Shown one piece after another: positions 14,729 to 15,438 of a DNA stretch of 15,438 nucleotides. Position 1 is the stretch's first letter, and each line of letters starts with the position of its first letter. This DNA is from an uncultured Desulfotignum sp. (GTDB taxonomy: Bacteria > Desulfobacterota > Desulfobacteria > Desulfobacterales > Desulfobacteraceae), in NCBI GenBank assembly GCA_937951975.1, contig CALGAJ010000195.1:1-15438 (forward strand). Direction: 5' to 3'. A program made the position numbers and the translations under genes. The notes below the pieces were generated by a model. It ran no database searches, was not told the origin of the DNA, and saw nothing but the letters and a program-made list of their open reading frames with translations.

Positions 14729-15438
14729 CAAAGCGTATTTATATATGAGATATCTGTCCATCCTATCGGTGATTCTGGCCGGTCTTCTTTTTTTCATGCC
14801 GGGCGGGATCATGGCTGCGGCAGAGGCTGAAAAAAATGCCGGCGCCGCCTCCGGTGTCCAGCAGCTGGAAGCCCAGTTCTCGCAGGCCATGGAACAGACG
14901 CAAAAAGATATTGCCGGGCTTGAGTCGGAACTGGCGGCTGAAACCCGGAATCTGGAAGAAGATGAGCGCCAGAGCAAGATTTATCAGACCCGGATGACTT
15001 TTTTGAAGAACCTGGTCATCATGTCAGGCATCGGGATTTCCGAGCTTGAAAATGGCGTGGAAGAGATCGATTTGTCCCTGTCCCTGATTCAGACCCGGCT
15101 TCAAGACATCCGACAGCGGTCAGATAAATTTCGCCAGCTTCTGGTTTCCACCACGGACCGGGCCGCCATGCTGGATCAGGCGCGAGGCGAAGCCGCCCAT
15201 CTGGTCGATCAAGAATCCGACATCACCAAAGAGTACCGGGAATACCAGTCGGTGCTGGAAAAAAAGCAGACCATTCTCAAGGCCATTCTCGACGTCCTGT
15301 CCGACCAGGAATCGATCAATCAAAATGCCTTGGATGCATTTGAACAGATGCGCGGCAGATTGATACAGGAGATCGCGGAAAAAGAGGGGGGCCGTCTGAT
15401 GCAGCGGGTCGACAAGCCTTACAACCTGTGGAGATCGG
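14712..15438 (+). CDS. Exported coiled-coil protein, N-terminal part (runs off the right edge)
   Basis: 242 codons are visible. Starting at TTG 14712 the product has a basic n-region (residues 1-13), a hydrophobic core (about 14-30, with LSILSVILAGLLFF) and a likely cleavage or anchor region around IMAAAEA (31-39). This is a signal peptide or N-terminal anchor. From about residue 43 onward almost everything is Glu/Gln/Leu/Arg-rich heptad-like sequence, a long predicted coiled coil (for example LESELAAETRNLEEDE and DLSLSLIQTRLQDIRQ). The visible part lacks a catalytic motif. Large MscS-like mechanosensitive channels and some TolQ/ExbB-type proteins carry such periplasmic coiled-coil heads, so a membrane domain beyond the edge is possible, but nothing here proves it. 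Translation is coupled to the preceding membrane protein. Confidence 0.65.
   Translation, partial: MNRRTDKAYLYMRYLSILSVILAGLLFFMPGGIMAAAEAEKNAGAASGVQQLEAQFSQAMEQTQKDIAGLESELAAETRNLEEDERQSKIYQTRMTFLKNLVIMSGIGISELENGVEEIDLSLSLIQTRLQDIRQRSDKFRQLLVSTTDRAAMLDQARGEAAHLVDQESDITKEYREYQSVLEKKQTILKAILDVLSDQESINQNALDAFEQMRGRLIQEIAEKEGGRLMQRVDKPYNLWRS

Noticed and set aside
1..15438. tRNA or rRNA genes, CRISPR repeats, transposase or IS ends
   Set aside because: No cloverleaf-like segment, regularly spaced repeat array with unique spacers, or transposase-like frame was seen on either strand.

Overview
The window looks like a chromosomal piece of a strictly anaerobic, Gram-negative bacterium, most likely a sulfate-reducing Desulfobacterota (Desulfobacteraceae-like). 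This rests on the oxygen-sensitive 2-hydroxyacyl-CoA dehydratase/benzoyl-CoA reductase-type genes and the general protein style. It is an inference, not a placement by a marker gene.

Layout. (1) Positions 1-7002, minus strand: one continuously open reading frame of 2334 codons that runs off the left edge. It encodes a dimodular nonribosomal peptide synthetase, C-A-T-C-A-T-R, ending in a thioester reductase domain cut by the window edge. Such an enzyme should release an aldehyde (or alcohol) of an N-acylated dipeptide. Its DNA is visibly lower in G+C than the rest and rich in AGA/AGG arginine codons, so it may be acquired. (2) Positions 7003-7340: a divergent control region. It holds a sigma70-like promoter for the NRPS and, facing the other way, four 11-bp repeats resembling a Pho box followed by a TATAGT -10. 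(3) Positions 7341-8201, plus strand: an orphan but intact phosphate transporter ATPase, pstB. (4) Positions 8198-13772, minus strand: a five-gene run. From promoter end to tail it is a B12-binding-type radical SAM protein, two 2-hydroxyacyl-CoA dehydratase-type iron-sulfur subunits, their ATP-dependent activator, and an FAD-dependent dehydrogenase that has lost its C-terminal half exactly where pstB ends. (5) Positions 13946 to the right edge, plus strand: a four-helix membrane protein of unknown function, translationally coupled to a secreted or membrane-anchored coiled-coil protein that runs off the right edge.

How the genes may work together. The activator and the two dehydratase-type subunits form a recognisable set: ATP hydrolysis drives one electron at very low potential into the iron-sulfur subunits. 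There is only one activator-type ATPase, so it is not a standard four-subunit class I benzoyl-CoA reductase. The co-transcribed radical SAM protein makes the substrate an open question. The NRPS appears unrelated to this operon and probably belongs to a cluster continuing leftward. No tRNA, rRNA, CRISPR array, transposase or recognisable attachment site was seen.
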